A stretch of 64,000 nt of DNA, taken from Streptomyces sp. NBC_00554 (lineage in GTDB: Bacteria > Actinomycetota > Actinomycetes > Streptomycetales > Streptomycetaceae). The translations under genes and the position numbers were made by a program. The stretch's first letter is position 1, and each line of letters starts with the position of its first letter. The notes below the pieces were generated by a model. The model did not search any database, was not told the DNA's origin, and saw nothing but the letters and a program-made list of their open reading frames with translations. The stretch lies in NCBI RefSeq assembly GCF_041431135.1, contig NZ_CP107799.1:8184001-8248000 (forward strand). The letters run 5' to 3'. Positions 8,761 through 16,203 of this stretch are shown piece after piece.

Positions 8761-9369
8761 TCAGTGGCCTGTCAGTTCCAACTCCAGTAGCCACTCGACC
8801 ACTTCGGTGTGGTGGCGGGCCTGGCGCGGATCGGCGCCCCATACGTACAAGCCGTGGCCGGCGACGACTACCGCCGGCATCTGCGGGTTGCGGGCCGCCT
8901 CCAGGCGGTCGCCCAGGACCTTCATGTCCTGGCTGTTGGTGATGACGGGGAGGGTGACCTCGACGTCGTGGGCGGGCTGGCCGACGCCCTTGAGCATCTC
9001 CACGTCCTTGAAGACGATGCCGCCGGGCTCGCGGCGGCCCATGGCCACGGACGCGACGGTGTGCACGTGGACGACGGCACCGGCACCGGTCAGCGCGGCC
9101 ACGCGCGCGTGCAGCTCGGCCTCGGCGGACGGCTTGCCGCCCGACACCGCCGCGCCCGCGCCGTCCACCAACACCACGTCGGCGGGCGTCAGTTCACCCT
9201 TGTCGTGCCCGCTCGCCGTGACCGCGAGGCGGAGCGGATCACGGGACAGGACCACCGACAGGTTTCCCGAGGTGCCGCGCATCCAGCCGAAGGAGGCGAA
9301 GCGGGCCGACTCGGCGGCCAGGACCGCGCCCGCCTCCTCCAGGTCCAGTGCTGAGGTCACGACGGTCAT
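8761..9369 (-). CDS. mtnB: Methylthioribulose-1-phosphate dehydratase MtnB
   Basis: The 202-residue protein is a class II aldolase-fold, zinc-dependent dehydratase acting after MtnA. Zinc ligands are visible as His101 and His103 in VHVHTVASV and His172 in GHGLYVWG. Glu85 in SAEAELHA is the likely catalytic acid, and RGTSGNLS (31-38) is the conserved phosphate-binding segment. The start at 9369 overlaps the mtnC stop by 4 bp. It is the last gene of mtnDCB; the gene order runs opposite to pathway order. Confidence 0.93.
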   Translation of the reverse strand: MTVVTSALDLEEAGAVLAAESARFASFGWMRGTSGNLSVVLSRDPLRLAVTASGHDKGELTPADVVLVDGAGAAVSGGKPSAEAELHARVAALTGAGAVVHVHTVASVAMGRREPGGIVFKDVEMLKGVGQPAHDVEVTLPVITNSQDMKVLGDRLEAARNPQMPAVVVAGHGLYVWGADPRQARHHTEVVEWLLELELTGH

Positions 9370-10085
9370 GCGGTGCTCCTTGCGATGGTGATCTCGTCGA
9401 ACGTCCCCGCCTGCGGGTGATCGCCGACGCCCTGCTCGTAATACGGCTCCCCGGGGCGACGTACGCCCACGGCCTGCCAGCCCGCCGCACGCGCGGCGTC
9501 CAACTCGCCAGGCCGGTCGGAGAGGAAGAGAATGCGGCCCGGGGCTTCGCCCAGCGCGGCCGCGATCGTCGTGTACGACGCGGGCTCCTGCTTCGGCCCG
9601 GCGTTCTCCGTGTCGTACAACCCCTCGACGAGCGGCAGCAGATCGCCCTCGGGGCTCGACCGGAACCACGCGCGCTGCGCGGCCACCGAGCCGGACGAGT
9701 ACACGTGCAGGCGTACGCCCGCCGCGTGCCAGCTGCGCAGCGCCGGGACCACGTCGTCGTAGAAGTGCGAGACGAGGTCGCCGCGCGCGAAGCCCTCGGA
9801 CCAGATGAGGCCCTGGAGGGTCTTGAGGGGGGTCGCCTTGCGGTCCTCGTCGAGCCACTCGTTGAGCGCCTTCTCGACGCGTCCGGCATCGGCGTCCGGC
9901 TCGCCGATCAGCTCGCGCACCTGCGCGACCGCCCGCACCACATCCGGATCACCGCTCCGCTCCGAGAGCACCGCTCCGAAACGAGAGCGCGAGTACGGGT
10001 AGAGCACGTCCACGACGAACCCCGTGGCGCTCGTGGTGCCCTCAATGTCGAGCACCACGGAGTCGATGTCGAAGTGCTCGGTCAC
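9366..10085 (-). CDS. mtnC: Enolase-phosphatase MtnC
   Basis: The 239-residue HAD-superfamily enzyme enolises and dephosphorylates 2,3-diketo-5-methylthiopentyl-1-phosphate to the acireductone. HAD motif I is VVLDIEGTT (10-18) with Asp13 and Glu15. Motif II is VYSSGSVAAQ, and the C-terminal motif III/IV is LFLSDRPGELDAA. The Glu two residues after the nucleophile distinguishes MtnC from ordinary HAD phosphatases. It overlaps both neighbours by ATGA junctions, so translation of mtnD, mtnC and mtnB is coupled. Confidence 0.94.
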   Translation of the reverse strand: MTEHFDIDSVVLDIEGTTSATGFVVDVLYPYSRSRFGAVLSERSGDPDVVRAVAQVRELIGEPDADAGRVEKALNEWLDEDRKATPLKTLQGLIWSEGFARGDLVSHFYDDVVPALRSWHAAGVRLHVYSSGSVAAQRAWFRSSPEGDLLPLVEGLYDTENAGPKQEPASYTTIAAALGEAPGRILFLSDRPGELDAARAAGWQAVGVRRPGEPYYEQGVGDHPQAGTFDEITIARSTA

Positions 10086-10681
10086 GCGGAAGCCTTGTCC
10101 TTCGCGTACCCGGCGTCGATCGTGTCGTAGTCCGGGAAGCGGGAGGCGATGGTGGAGCCGGTGAAGCTGCCGATCCAGCCGTCCTCCTCGTGGAAGAAGC
10201 GGATCGCGGTGAAGGCCGGCTTCGTGCCCATGTCGAACCAGTGCGTCGTGCCGCGCGGCACCCCGAGCAGGTCGCCCTTCTCGCAGTACACGGCGTGCAC
10301 CTCGCCGTTCACGTGCAGATAGAAGATCCCGGATCCCGAGACGAAGAAGCGGACCTCGTCATCGTCGTCGTGCGTGTGCTCCTGGAGGAACTTCGCGCGC
10401 GCCGCCTTCGCCTTCACCGGGTACTCGGGGTCCTCGCTCGGGTGCAGGCCGAGCACGTCGACCGTGGTGAAGCCCTCCTCGGCGTTGAGCTTCTCGATCT
10501 CCGGGCCGTACGCGGCGAACACGGTGTCGCTGTCGGCGTCCGCGGGCACGTCCTCGCGGATCGGCCACTGCTCGTAGCGCACGCCGATCGGGGCGAGCGC
10601 GGCGGCGATCTCGACGGGGTCGGACGTACGGCGCACGACGGTCTCCGAGCCGGTCTCGGGCCAGGTCGTCAGCAGGGTCAT
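10082..10681 (-). CDS. mtnD: Acireductone dioxygenase MtnD
   Basis: The 199-residue cupin oxidises the acireductone to 2-keto-4-methylthiobutyrate and formate (Fe form) or to the off-pathway product (Ni form). The metal site is EHTHDDDDEVRFF (101-113) with His102 and His104, plus His147 in TTHWFDMG. The acidic run is one residue longer than the H-x-H-x3-E spacing I recall from Klebsiella ARD, so the ligand is Glu109 or Asp108. The ATG follows GGAG by 8 nt, and that GGAG can be sequestered by a complementary segment right after the upstream leader frame. It is the first gene of mtnDCB. Confidence 0.94.
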   Translation of the reverse strand: MTLLTTWPETGSETVVRRTSDPVEIAAALAPIGVRYEQWPIREDVPADADSDTVFAAYGPEIEKLNAEEGFTTVDVLGLHPSEDPEYPVKAKAARAKFLQEHTHDDDDEVRFFVSGSGIFYLHVNGEVHAVYCEKGDLLGVPRGTTHWFDMGTKPAFTAIRFFHEEDGWIGSFTGSTIASRFPDYDTIDAGYAKDKASA

Positions 10682-10686
10682 GGGAG

Positions 10687-10796
10687 CAACTCCAGGGGGC
10701 TGGAAGGGATGTCCGGATACTGGGACGAGTACCGGGTGGGGGGAGGGACGCGGGCGGCGGGGCCGCGGGACGTGCGGAAGGCTCGGGCTGGAGTCG
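10687..10796 (-). promoter_or_regulatory. Potential anti-Shine-Dalgarno helix controlling mtnD
   Basis: Read on the minus strand, CGACTCCAG (10796-10788) starts immediately after the leader stop codon. It can pair with CTGGAGTTG (10695-10687), which contains the mtnD ribosome site. That is a 9-bp helix with one G-U pair. A ribosome held at the leader's final Cys-Arg codons would cover the upstream strand and free the ribosome site. The complementarity is seen directly; the mechanism is inferred. Confidence 0.5.
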
Positions 10797-10856
10797 TCAG
10801 CCGCGACACGCCGCGCCGGTACAGCGTCGCTTCGCTGTCGCGCGTGGTGTCGTCAT
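10797..10856 (-). CDS. Putative 19-residue Cys-containing leader peptide upstream of mtnD
   Basis: The ATG at 10856, with GAGG 7-8 nt upstream, opens a 19-residue frame starting MTTPRATAKRRC and ending CRG, with Cys at 12 and 17. It shares the RR...Cys...Cys-Arg layout with the leader at 7382. A longer overlapping frame (10678-10869, 63 residues) covers the same DNA. The short one is preferred because of its spacing to GAGG, its Cys codons and the two sibling leaders. It ends 115 bp before mtnD, directly against the putative anti-Shine-Dalgarno strand. Confidence 0.55.
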   Translation of the reverse strand: MTTPRATAKRRCTGAACRG

Positions 10857-10942
10857 CGGAATGCCTCACTGTCCCGGGTCGGGTGCCGGTTCCGAGATGG
10901 TAACTCCAGGCGGGCGGTCGGCCGGGTGTGACGAAGTTGTTG

Positions 10943-10957
10943 TCTCAACCACTGAGA
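10943..10957. promoter_or_regulatory. Short inverted repeat between divergent mtnDCB and the MtnK-linked operon
   Basis: TCTCA-accac-TGAGA forms a 15-bp interrupted palindrome midway between the two divergent leaders. It could be an operator for a shared regulator. No second good copy was found, so this is weak. Confidence 0.25.
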
Positions 10958-10980
10958 ATTCAGGTCAGGGGTTTTGACGC

Positions 10981-11013
10981 ATGGCTGAAAACGTTCTCAT
11001 GATCTCCTTATGA
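10981..11013 (+). CDS. Possible 10-codon upstream ORF coupled to the next leader
   Basis: ATG at 10981 opens a 10-residue frame (MAENVLMISL). Its stop overlaps the start of the following leader frame by ATGA. AGGGG lies 9 nt upstream. It contains a TTA codon, which in Streptomyces needs the bldA tRNA. This may supply translation to the leader, which lacks its own clear ribosome site. Very short and speculative. Confidence 0.25.
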   Translation: MAENVLMISL

Positions 11014-11081
11014 AGACGCTGCTGCTCGTGCGGCGGCTGTACGTGGACTTGCTCCGGTCGACCACAGCCCGCTGTCGCTGA
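11010..11081 (+). CDS. Putative 23-residue leader peptide upstream of the MtnK-linked ABC operon
   Basis: The frame starts MKTLLLVRRLYVDLLR and ends TARCR, with Cys at residue 22. The RR-x-Y-V-D-L-L-R core and the Cys-Arg end closely resemble leader peptides placed before Streptomyces sulfur-assimilation genes. It ends 142 bp before the binding-protein start. Right after the stop, CCCGGAGC (11087-11094) is complementary to GCTCCGGG (11159-11166), so alternative RNA helices are possible. There is no good ribosome site of its own; coupling to the 10-codon frame upstream would explain that. Confidence 0.6.
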   Translation: MKTLLLVRRLYVDLLRSTTARCR

Positions 11082-11086
11082 CCTCA

Positions 11087-11220
11087 CCCGGAGCTCCAAG
11101 TCGCCCGAGCCCTCAGGGCTCCCGCCATGTCCGCGGTAGTGGCGCGTTCTCTTCCGATGCTCCGGGTCACGCACGCCCTCCCCCTTCACCCACCCCTTCG
11201 CACCGCCCTGTCCAGGAGCA
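11087..11220 (+). promoter_or_regulatory. Leader RNA with competing helices before the MtnK-linked operon
   Basis: CCCGGAGC (11087-11094) pairs with GCTCCGGG (11159-11166). TGCTCC (11158-11163), overlapping that strand, can instead pair with GGAGCA (11215-11220), the ribosome site of the binding-protein gene. A small hairpin GAGCCC-tca-GGGCTC (11107-11121) lies between. Mutually exclusive helices of this sort are typical of attenuators. Only the base complementarity is observed. Confidence 0.4.
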
Positions 11221-11223
11221 CTC

Positions 11224-12321
11224 ATGTCCCGTACCCGTGTCCCCCTTGCCGCGCTGTCGCTGGCCTCCGCCTCCGCCCTCCTGCTCGCGGGCTGCTCCCA
11301 GTCCACGAACGCCTCGCAGAGCACCGGCGACAAGGCCGCCTCGGCCTCCGCGGCGACCGCCGCGAAGCCCGCGCCCTTCAGCAAGGGCAAGGTCAAGGTG
11401 GCCCTGGTCCGGCAGAGCGGCGCCGGCGACTACTTCGAGCAGTGGGGCAACGGCGCCAAGGCGCAGGCCGAGGCGCTCGGCATCGATCTGACCGTGTACG
11501 ACGCCCAGGCCGACAACGCCAAGCAGGCCACCGACCTGTCCTCGGCCATCAACTCCGGGGCGCAGGCCATCATCGTCGACCACGGCTTCCCGGCCACGAT
11601 CCAGCCGGAGATCGACAAGGCCGTGAAGAAGGGCATCAAGGTCGTCGTCTACGACGTCGAGCAGACCAACAAGGCCGTGGTCAGCACCAAGCAGGACGAC
11701 GCCAGCATGGCCCAGGCCGTCCTCGACGTGATGACCGAGGAGCTCGGCAAGGACGCCAAGGTCGGCTATGTCAACGTCGCCGGGTACGCCGCCCTCGACA
11801 AGCGCGACAGCGTCTGGAAGAAGACCGCCGACGCCAACGGCTGGAAGCAGGAGTTCAAGGTCGGCAAGGTGACCGACTCCACGGCCACCGACAACGTTCC
11901 CCTCGTCTCCGCCGCACTCACCCAGCACTCCGACGTGACCGGAGTCTTCGCCCCCTACGACGAGCTGGCCAAGGGCACCGTCCTCGCCGTCCAGAACAAG
12001 AAGCTCCAGGACAAGGTGAAGGTCTTCGGCGCGGACGTCTCCAACGCCGACATCCAGAACATGACCGCCGCGGACAGCCCGTGGGTCGCCACCGCGGGCA
12101 CCGACCCGTCCGCGGTCGGCGCCGCCGTGGTCCGCACCGCCGCCCTGGAGCTGGCCGGTCAGCTGGACAAGACCTCGGTCGAGTTCCCGGCCGTCGCCAT
12201 CACCCAGGACTTCCTGCGCGAGAAGAAGATCGAGAACATGGACCAGCTGCGTGCGGCGCTGCCCGAGCTGAACCTGTCCAAGGTGAGCACCGCGGACTGG
12301 ATCCCCAATGTCGCCCACTGA
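11224..12321 (+). CDS. Sugar-type ABC binding lipoprotein, candidate methylthioribose receptor
   Basis: The 365-residue precursor has a signal peptide with lipobox LLAGC (Cys24), a Ser/Ala-rich spacer and a periplasmic-binding-protein-like fold of the ribose/LsrB type. Recognisable stretches are VALVRQSGAGDYFEQWGNGA, AIIVDHGFPATIQPEIDKA and VTGVFAPYDELAKGTVLAV. It is followed by a double ATPase (14-bp overlap), an RbsC-like permease and mtnK, all on one strand. Since kinase genes usually act on the sugar brought in by such importers, methylthioribose is the most likely ligand. This is inference from context. Confidence 0.85.
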   Translation: MSRTRVPLAALSLASASALLLAGCSQSTNASQSTGDKAASASAATAAKPAPFSKGKVKVALVRQSGAGDYFEQWGNGAKAQAEALGIDLTVYDAQADNAKQATDLSSAINSGAQAIIVDHGFPATIQPEIDKAVKKGIKVVVYDVEQTNKAVVSTKQDDASMAQAVLDVMTEELGKDAKVGYVNVAGYAALDKRDSVWKKTADANGWKQEFKVGKVTDSTATDNVPLVSAALTQHSDVTGVFAPYDELAKGTVLAVQNKKLQDKVKVFGADVSNADIQNMTAADSPWVATAGTDPSAVGAAVVRTAALELAGQLDKTSVEFPAVAITQDFLREKKIENMDQLRAALPELNLSKVSTADWIPNVAH

Positions 12322-13867
12322 CACGTCTTTTGACGGTCCTATTGACGGTCCTTTTGACACCGGCGCCGCGGTTCGCCTCCGTGAGGTCAGCATGGCCTTC
12401 GGAGGCAGGACGGTCCTGGAGTCCGTCTCGCTGGACATCGCCCCGGGCAGCGTCGTCGCGCTGCTCGGCGCGAACGGTGCCGGCAAGTCCACGCTGATCA
12501 AGATCCTGTCCGGCGTGCACACCGACCACGGCGGGGAAGTGAGCGTGAACGGCGAGCCCGTCGCGCTCCACTCCCCGTTCGCCGCACGCCAGTTGGGCAT
12601 CCAGACCGTGCACCAGCGGATCGGTGAGGGCATCGTCCCCGGCCTAACCGTTGCCGAGAACCTGGTCTTCGAGGAGCTGGCCCAGAGCCGCGGGAACCCC
12701 TTCCTGAACGGCCGCCGCCTGCTGGCCCGCGCCCGCGAGATCCAGTCCGCACTCGACCTCGGCTGGAGCGACGCCGTACTCAAGCGCGACGTCACCGAAC
12801 TCGGCATCTCCGACCGGCAGTTGCTGATCCTGGCCCGCGCACTGGCCACCCGCCCCCGGCTGCTGATCCTCGACGAGCCGACCTCCGCGCTCTCCGCCAC
12901 CGAGGCGGAGCGCCTCTTCGCGCTCGTCGAGCGGATGCGCGACGAGGGCATCGCGGTCCTGTACGTCTCCCACCGGCTCGGCGAGATCGACGTGCTCGCC
13001 GACCGCCTGGTCGTTCTGCGGGACGGCCGTCTCACCGAGGACCAGACCAAGCCCTTCGACTGGGACAGCGCCCTGCGCGCCATGCTCGCCCAGGCACAGG
13101 AGGCGACCACCGCACGGCCCCGGAAAGCGGGACCCCGGGGCGAGGTCGTGCTCTCACTGCGCGGAGTCCCGCTCCTCGAGGGCCACACTCCGCAGGACCT
13201 CGACATCCGGGCCGGCGAAGTCACCGGCGTCGTGGGCCTGTTGGGCGCGGGCAAGACGGAACTCGCCCGCGGGCTGTTCGGCGCCGACCGCTTCACCGGG
13301 GGAGCGGTCGGGCTGGACGGCAAACCGTACGAGCCGCGCCGCCCGGCCGACGCCATCGCCAGGGGCGTACACCTCGTACCTGAGGACCGGCACGCCGACG
13401 CCCTGGTGCCAGGCTGGTCGCTGGCGCAGAACATCTCGCTGCCGTTCCTCAAGTCCCTCTCCACGGCAGGGCTCGTGAGCCGCACCAGGGAGGACGCGCT
13501 CGGCCGCGCCACCATCGAGCAGCTCGGCGTCGTCGCCCGCGACGAACACAGCACCGTCGAGGAACTCTCCGGCGGCAACCAGCAGAAGGTCGTCGTCGGC
13601 CGCTGGCTCGCCGAGAGCCCTCGCGTCCTCATCCTGGACGAGCCGTTCCGAGGCGTGGACATCGGCGCCCGCCGCGACATCGGCCGCCGCGCCCGCACGC
13701 TGGCCGCCGAGGGCGCTGCCGTCCTCGTCCTGTCCGCCGACGTCGACGAGATCCTGGAGGTCGCCGACCGGGTCGTCGTCCTCGCGGCGGGCGAGATCCG
13801 CCTCGACGCGTACGGCGAAGAAGCGGAACGCGACCGCGTGATCCAGTCCATCTCGGCGTCCGTCTGA
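12308..13867 (+). CDS. Sugar-type ABC transporter double ATPase (RbsA-like)
   Basis: The 519-residue protein has two ABC domains. The first has Walker A GANGAGKST (54-62), a degenerate signature region GISDRQLLILARAL and Walker B RLLILDEPTSAL. The second has P-loop GLLGAGKTELA and signature ELSGGNQQKVVVGRWL with ILDEPFRGVD. The ATG lies inside the end of the binding-protein gene, giving translational coupling. An in-frame N-terminal extension carries a repeated D-G-P-x-D motif encoded by near-identical codons (about 12326-12357), a minor oddity. Confidence 0.92.
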   Translation: MSPTDTSFDGPIDGPFDTGAAVRLREVSMAFGGRTVLESVSLDIAPGSVVALLGANGAGKSTLIKILSGVHTDHGGEVSVNGEPVALHSPFAARQLGIQTVHQRIGEGIVPGLTVAENLVFEELAQSRGNPFLNGRRLLARAREIQSALDLGWSDAVLKRDVTELGISDRQLLILARALATRPRLLILDEPTSALSATEAERLFALVERMRDEGIAVLYVSHRLGEIDVLADRLVVLRDGRLTEDQTKPFDWDSALRAMLAQAQEATTARPRKAGPRGEVVLSLRGVPLLEGHTPQDLDIRAGEVTGVVGLLGAGKTELARGLFGADRFTGGAVGLDGKPYEPRRPADAIARGVHLVPEDRHADALVPGWSLAQNISLPFLKSLSTAGLVSRTREDALGRATIEQLGVVARDEHSTVEELSGGNQQKVVVGRWLAESPRVLILDEPFRGVDIGARRDIGRRARTLAAEGAAVLVLSADVDEILEVADRVVVLAAGEIRLDAYGEEAERDRVIQSISASV

Positions 13868-13874
13868 TGCCGGG

Positions 13875-13960
13875 CACAGCCGTCGGATTCCGCCCGACAC
13901 AGGTCACAGCCGTCGGCGTCCGCCCGATACCGGTCACACGCCGCCCGATACCGGTCACAC
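13875..13960. repeat. Tandem repeat between ATPase and permease genes
   Basis: Two 30-bp copies (13875-13904, 13905-13934) begin CACAGCCGTCGG and end CCGGT or CAGGT. A 21-bp shortened copy (13935-13955) and a further CACAC start follow. The array nearly fills the 106-bp gap between two genes of one operon. Its role is unknown; it may form RNA structure that changes the ratio of ATPase to permease. Confidence 0.75.
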
Positions 13961-13973
13961 CAGGAAGTACGCC

Positions 13974-15014
13974 ATGACCACCACTCAGAGCGCCCCCGCG
14001 AAGACGGCGACCCCGTCCCCGCTCGCCGCCGGCCCGCGCATCCAGAGCGCCGTCATCAAATACGGCTTCATCTTCGTCACCGTCACGCTCTTCGCGTACT
14101 TCGCGATCAGCGAGCCGTCGTTCCGCGACTCGGCGACGCTGCTCGACACCCTCCGGTACGTCTCCGTCGCCGCGATCCTCGGCCTCGGCGTCACGCTCAC
14201 CATGGCCGTGGGCGGAATGGACATGTCGGTCGGCGCGGTGGCCGGGCTCGGTGTGACGGTCGCCGCCAAGACGATGGTCTCCTACAACCAGGTCGGCGTG
14301 GTCGCAATCCTCGCGGTCATCGCCGCCGGTGCGCTGGCCGGTCTGCTGAACGCCCTGCTGATCGTCGTCCTCAAGATCCCCGACATGCTGGCCACGCTCG
14401 GCACCATGTTCGTCATCCAGGGCACCAAACTCATCCTGGTCGACGGGCAGTCCATCACCCCCGGCATGACGCAGTCCGACGGCACCACAGCACCCGGCAG
14501 ATTCACCGAGGGCTTCCTGCGCATCGACCGGGGCACCCTCCTCGGCATCCCCGTCTCCGTGCTGATCTTCGGCGGACTGACGGTCATCGCCTGGGTGTTC
14601 CTCGCCCGCACCCGCTGGGGCCGCGTCCTGTACGCGATCGGCGCCAACCCCGAGGCCGCGCGCCTCGCCGGCATCCGTGTCGGCGCCTACCGGGCCCTGG
14701 CGTACGTCCTCTCCGGCGTCCTCGCCTCCATCGGCGGCCTGATCCTGGCCGCCCGCATCGGCCAGGGCGATGTCTCGGCCGGTACGTCCCAGCTCCTCGA
14801 GGCCGTCGCGGTGGCCCTGGTCGGCACCTCGGTCCTGGGCCGTGGACGCCCGAACGTCTGGGGCACGGCCCTGGGCGCCGTACTCATCGGGATCATCACC
14901 ACCGGCCTGACCATCAAGGGACTGCCGTACTACACGCAGGACGTCGTCGAGGGCGCGGTCCTCATCCTCGCCCTGGTGTTCAGCTTCACCCTGTCCAAGC
15001 GCCGCACCGCATAA
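13974..15014 (+). CDS. Sugar-type ABC transporter permease (RbsC-like)
   Basis: The 346-residue membrane protein has roughly eight to ten hydrophobic helices. The family segments ILGLGVTLTMAVGGMDMSVG and YAIGANPEAARLAGIRVG (the EAA-like cytoplasmic loop) are seen, as is GRGRPNVWGTALGA. It is a single permease, presumably forming a homodimer, with the double ATPase encoded upstream. It ends 11 bp before mtnK. The start ATG follows GGAAG. Confidence 0.92.
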   Translation: MTTTQSAPAKTATPSPLAAGPRIQSAVIKYGFIFVTVTLFAYFAISEPSFRDSATLLDTLRYVSVAAILGLGVTLTMAVGGMDMSVGAVAGLGVTVAAKTMVSYNQVGVVAILAVIAAGALAGLLNALLIVVLKIPDMLATLGTMFVIQGTKLILVDGQSITPGMTQSDGTTAPGRFTEGFLRIDRGTLLGIPVSVLIFGGLTVIAWVFLARTRWGRVLYAIGANPEAARLAGIRVGAYRALAYVLSGVLASIGGLILAARIGQGDVSAGTSQLLEAVAVALVGTSVLGRGRPNVWGTALGAVLIGIITTGLTIKGLPYYTQDVVEGAVLILALVFSFTLSKRRTA

Positions 15015-15025
15015 GGGAGTTCACG

Positions 15026-16195
15026 ATGGGCTACCGCATCCTGGAGACCGAGGACGTCGCGGGTTACCTGCGCGAGCGCGGCCACTGGGGCACCGACGAG
15101 CCGGAGGTGCGCGAGGTCTCCGACGGAAACATGAACCGCGTCTTCCTCGCCAGCTCCGCCGACGGTACCCGGGGCCTCGCCGTCAAGCAGGCCCTGCCCT
15201 GGGTCCGCGTGGCTGGCCCCTCCTGGCCGATGAGCCCCGAGCGCGCCGACGCCGAGGCCCGCGCCTACGAGCAGGTCGCCAAGGTCGCCCCGGACAAGAT
15301 CCCGGCGATCCACGGCTACGACGCCGAGAACTACGCCCTCGTCATGGAGGACATGTCCGACCTGGAGGTCCTGCGCACGGTCCTCAACGAGGGTGCGTCG
15401 TACGGCCCGGACACCTCCGCCCGGATCGGCGAGTTCGTCGCCCAGCTCTCCTTCGCCACCAGCGACTTCGGCATGTCCTCGGCCGACCGCAAGGCGCTGA
15501 TCGCGACCTCGGTGAGCCCCGAGCTCTGCAAGATCACCGAGGATGTGGTGCTCTCCGAGCCCTACATCGAGCACGAACACAACCACTGGCTCCCGGAGTT
15601 GGCCGACCTGGCCGCCGAATTCCGCGCCGACGCCCGGCTGCGCACCGAGGTCGCGGACCTCCGCCATGTCTTCATGACGAGCGGTCAGGCGCTGCTCCAC
15701 GGCGATCTGCACACCGGCAGCGTCATGGTCGGCGTGCGTGAAGGCGCCCCGGTGGTACGGGTATTCGACCCCGAGTTCTCCTTCGTCGGCCCGATCGGCT
15801 TCGACCTCGGTCTGTACTGGGCGAACACGCTGGTCTCCCAGGTCAGGGCCGACGCGCTCGGCACGGCCACCGACCACGGGGACCAACTCCGGCTGTCCTG
15901 GGAGGCGTTCGAGTCCGAGTTCCGCCGTCTGTGGCCGACCCGCGTCGACACCTTCTTCGACGACGCCTACCTGGACCGCTTCCTGGCCCGACTCTGGACG
16001 GAGTCGCTCGGCTACGCCGGCACGGAGATCATCCGCCGAATCATCGGCTTCGCCCACCTCACCGACCTGACAACCCTGCCCGACCCGGTCCCGGCCTCCC
16101 GCCGGGCCCTGCTTCTCGGACGTGAACTCATCCTCAAGCGAGCCGAGTTGACTGGCCCCGAGGACGTCCGGGCCGTGATCGAGACGCTCGGCTGA
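15026..16195 (+). CDS. mtnK: 5-Methylthioribose kinase MtnK
   Basis: The 389-residue protein phosphorylates methylthioribose at C1, making methylthioribose-1-phosphate for MtnA. The kinase motif HGDLHTGSVMV (225-235) holds the catalytic Asp227. FDPEFSFVGPIGFD (247-260) holds the metal-binding Asp-x-Glu (248-250) and is specific to MtnK among aminoglycoside-kinase-like folds. NMNRVF (35-40) forms the glycine-loop equivalent. It is the last gene of the ABC operon, with 11 bp to the permease. Since most MtnK-containing bacteria make methylthioribose with MtnN, whose gene is not in this window, an imported substrate is plausible. Confidence 0.93.
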   Translation: MGYRILETEDVAGYLRERGHWGTDEPEVREVSDGNMNRVFLASSADGTRGLAVKQALPWVRVAGPSWPMSPERADAEARAYEQVAKVAPDKIPAIHGYDAENYALVMEDMSDLEVLRTVLNEGASYGPDTSARIGEFVAQLSFATSDFGMSSADRKALIATSVSPELCKITEDVVLSEPYIEHEHNHWLPELADLAAEFRADARLRTEVADLRHVFMTSGQALLHGDLHTGSVMVGVREGAPVVRVFDPEFSFVGPIGFDLGLYWANTLVSQVRADALGTATDHGDQLRLSWEAFESEFRRLWPTRVDTFFDDAYLDRFLARLWTESLGYAGTEIIRRIIGFAHLTDLTTLPDPVPASRRALLLGRELILKRAELTGPEDVRAVIETLG

Positions 16196-16203
16196 ACGCG
16201 GGG

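Noticed and set aside
10678..10869. 63-codon minus-strand frame overlapping the mtnD start (ATGA)
   Set aside because: Weak third-position bias, Arg/Pro-rich sequence and no family resemblance. The shorter Cys-bearing leader in another frame explains the region better.
7275..11223. SAM-I, SAM-II or SAM-IV riboswitch before mtn genes
   Set aside because: Looked for the conserved cores in both gaps and did not recognise any. A covariance-model search would settle it.
11167..13851. Open frame of about 890 codons opposite the ABC genes
   Set aside because: Same cause: shadow of the binding protein and ATPase, with Arg/Ser-rich nonsense composition.
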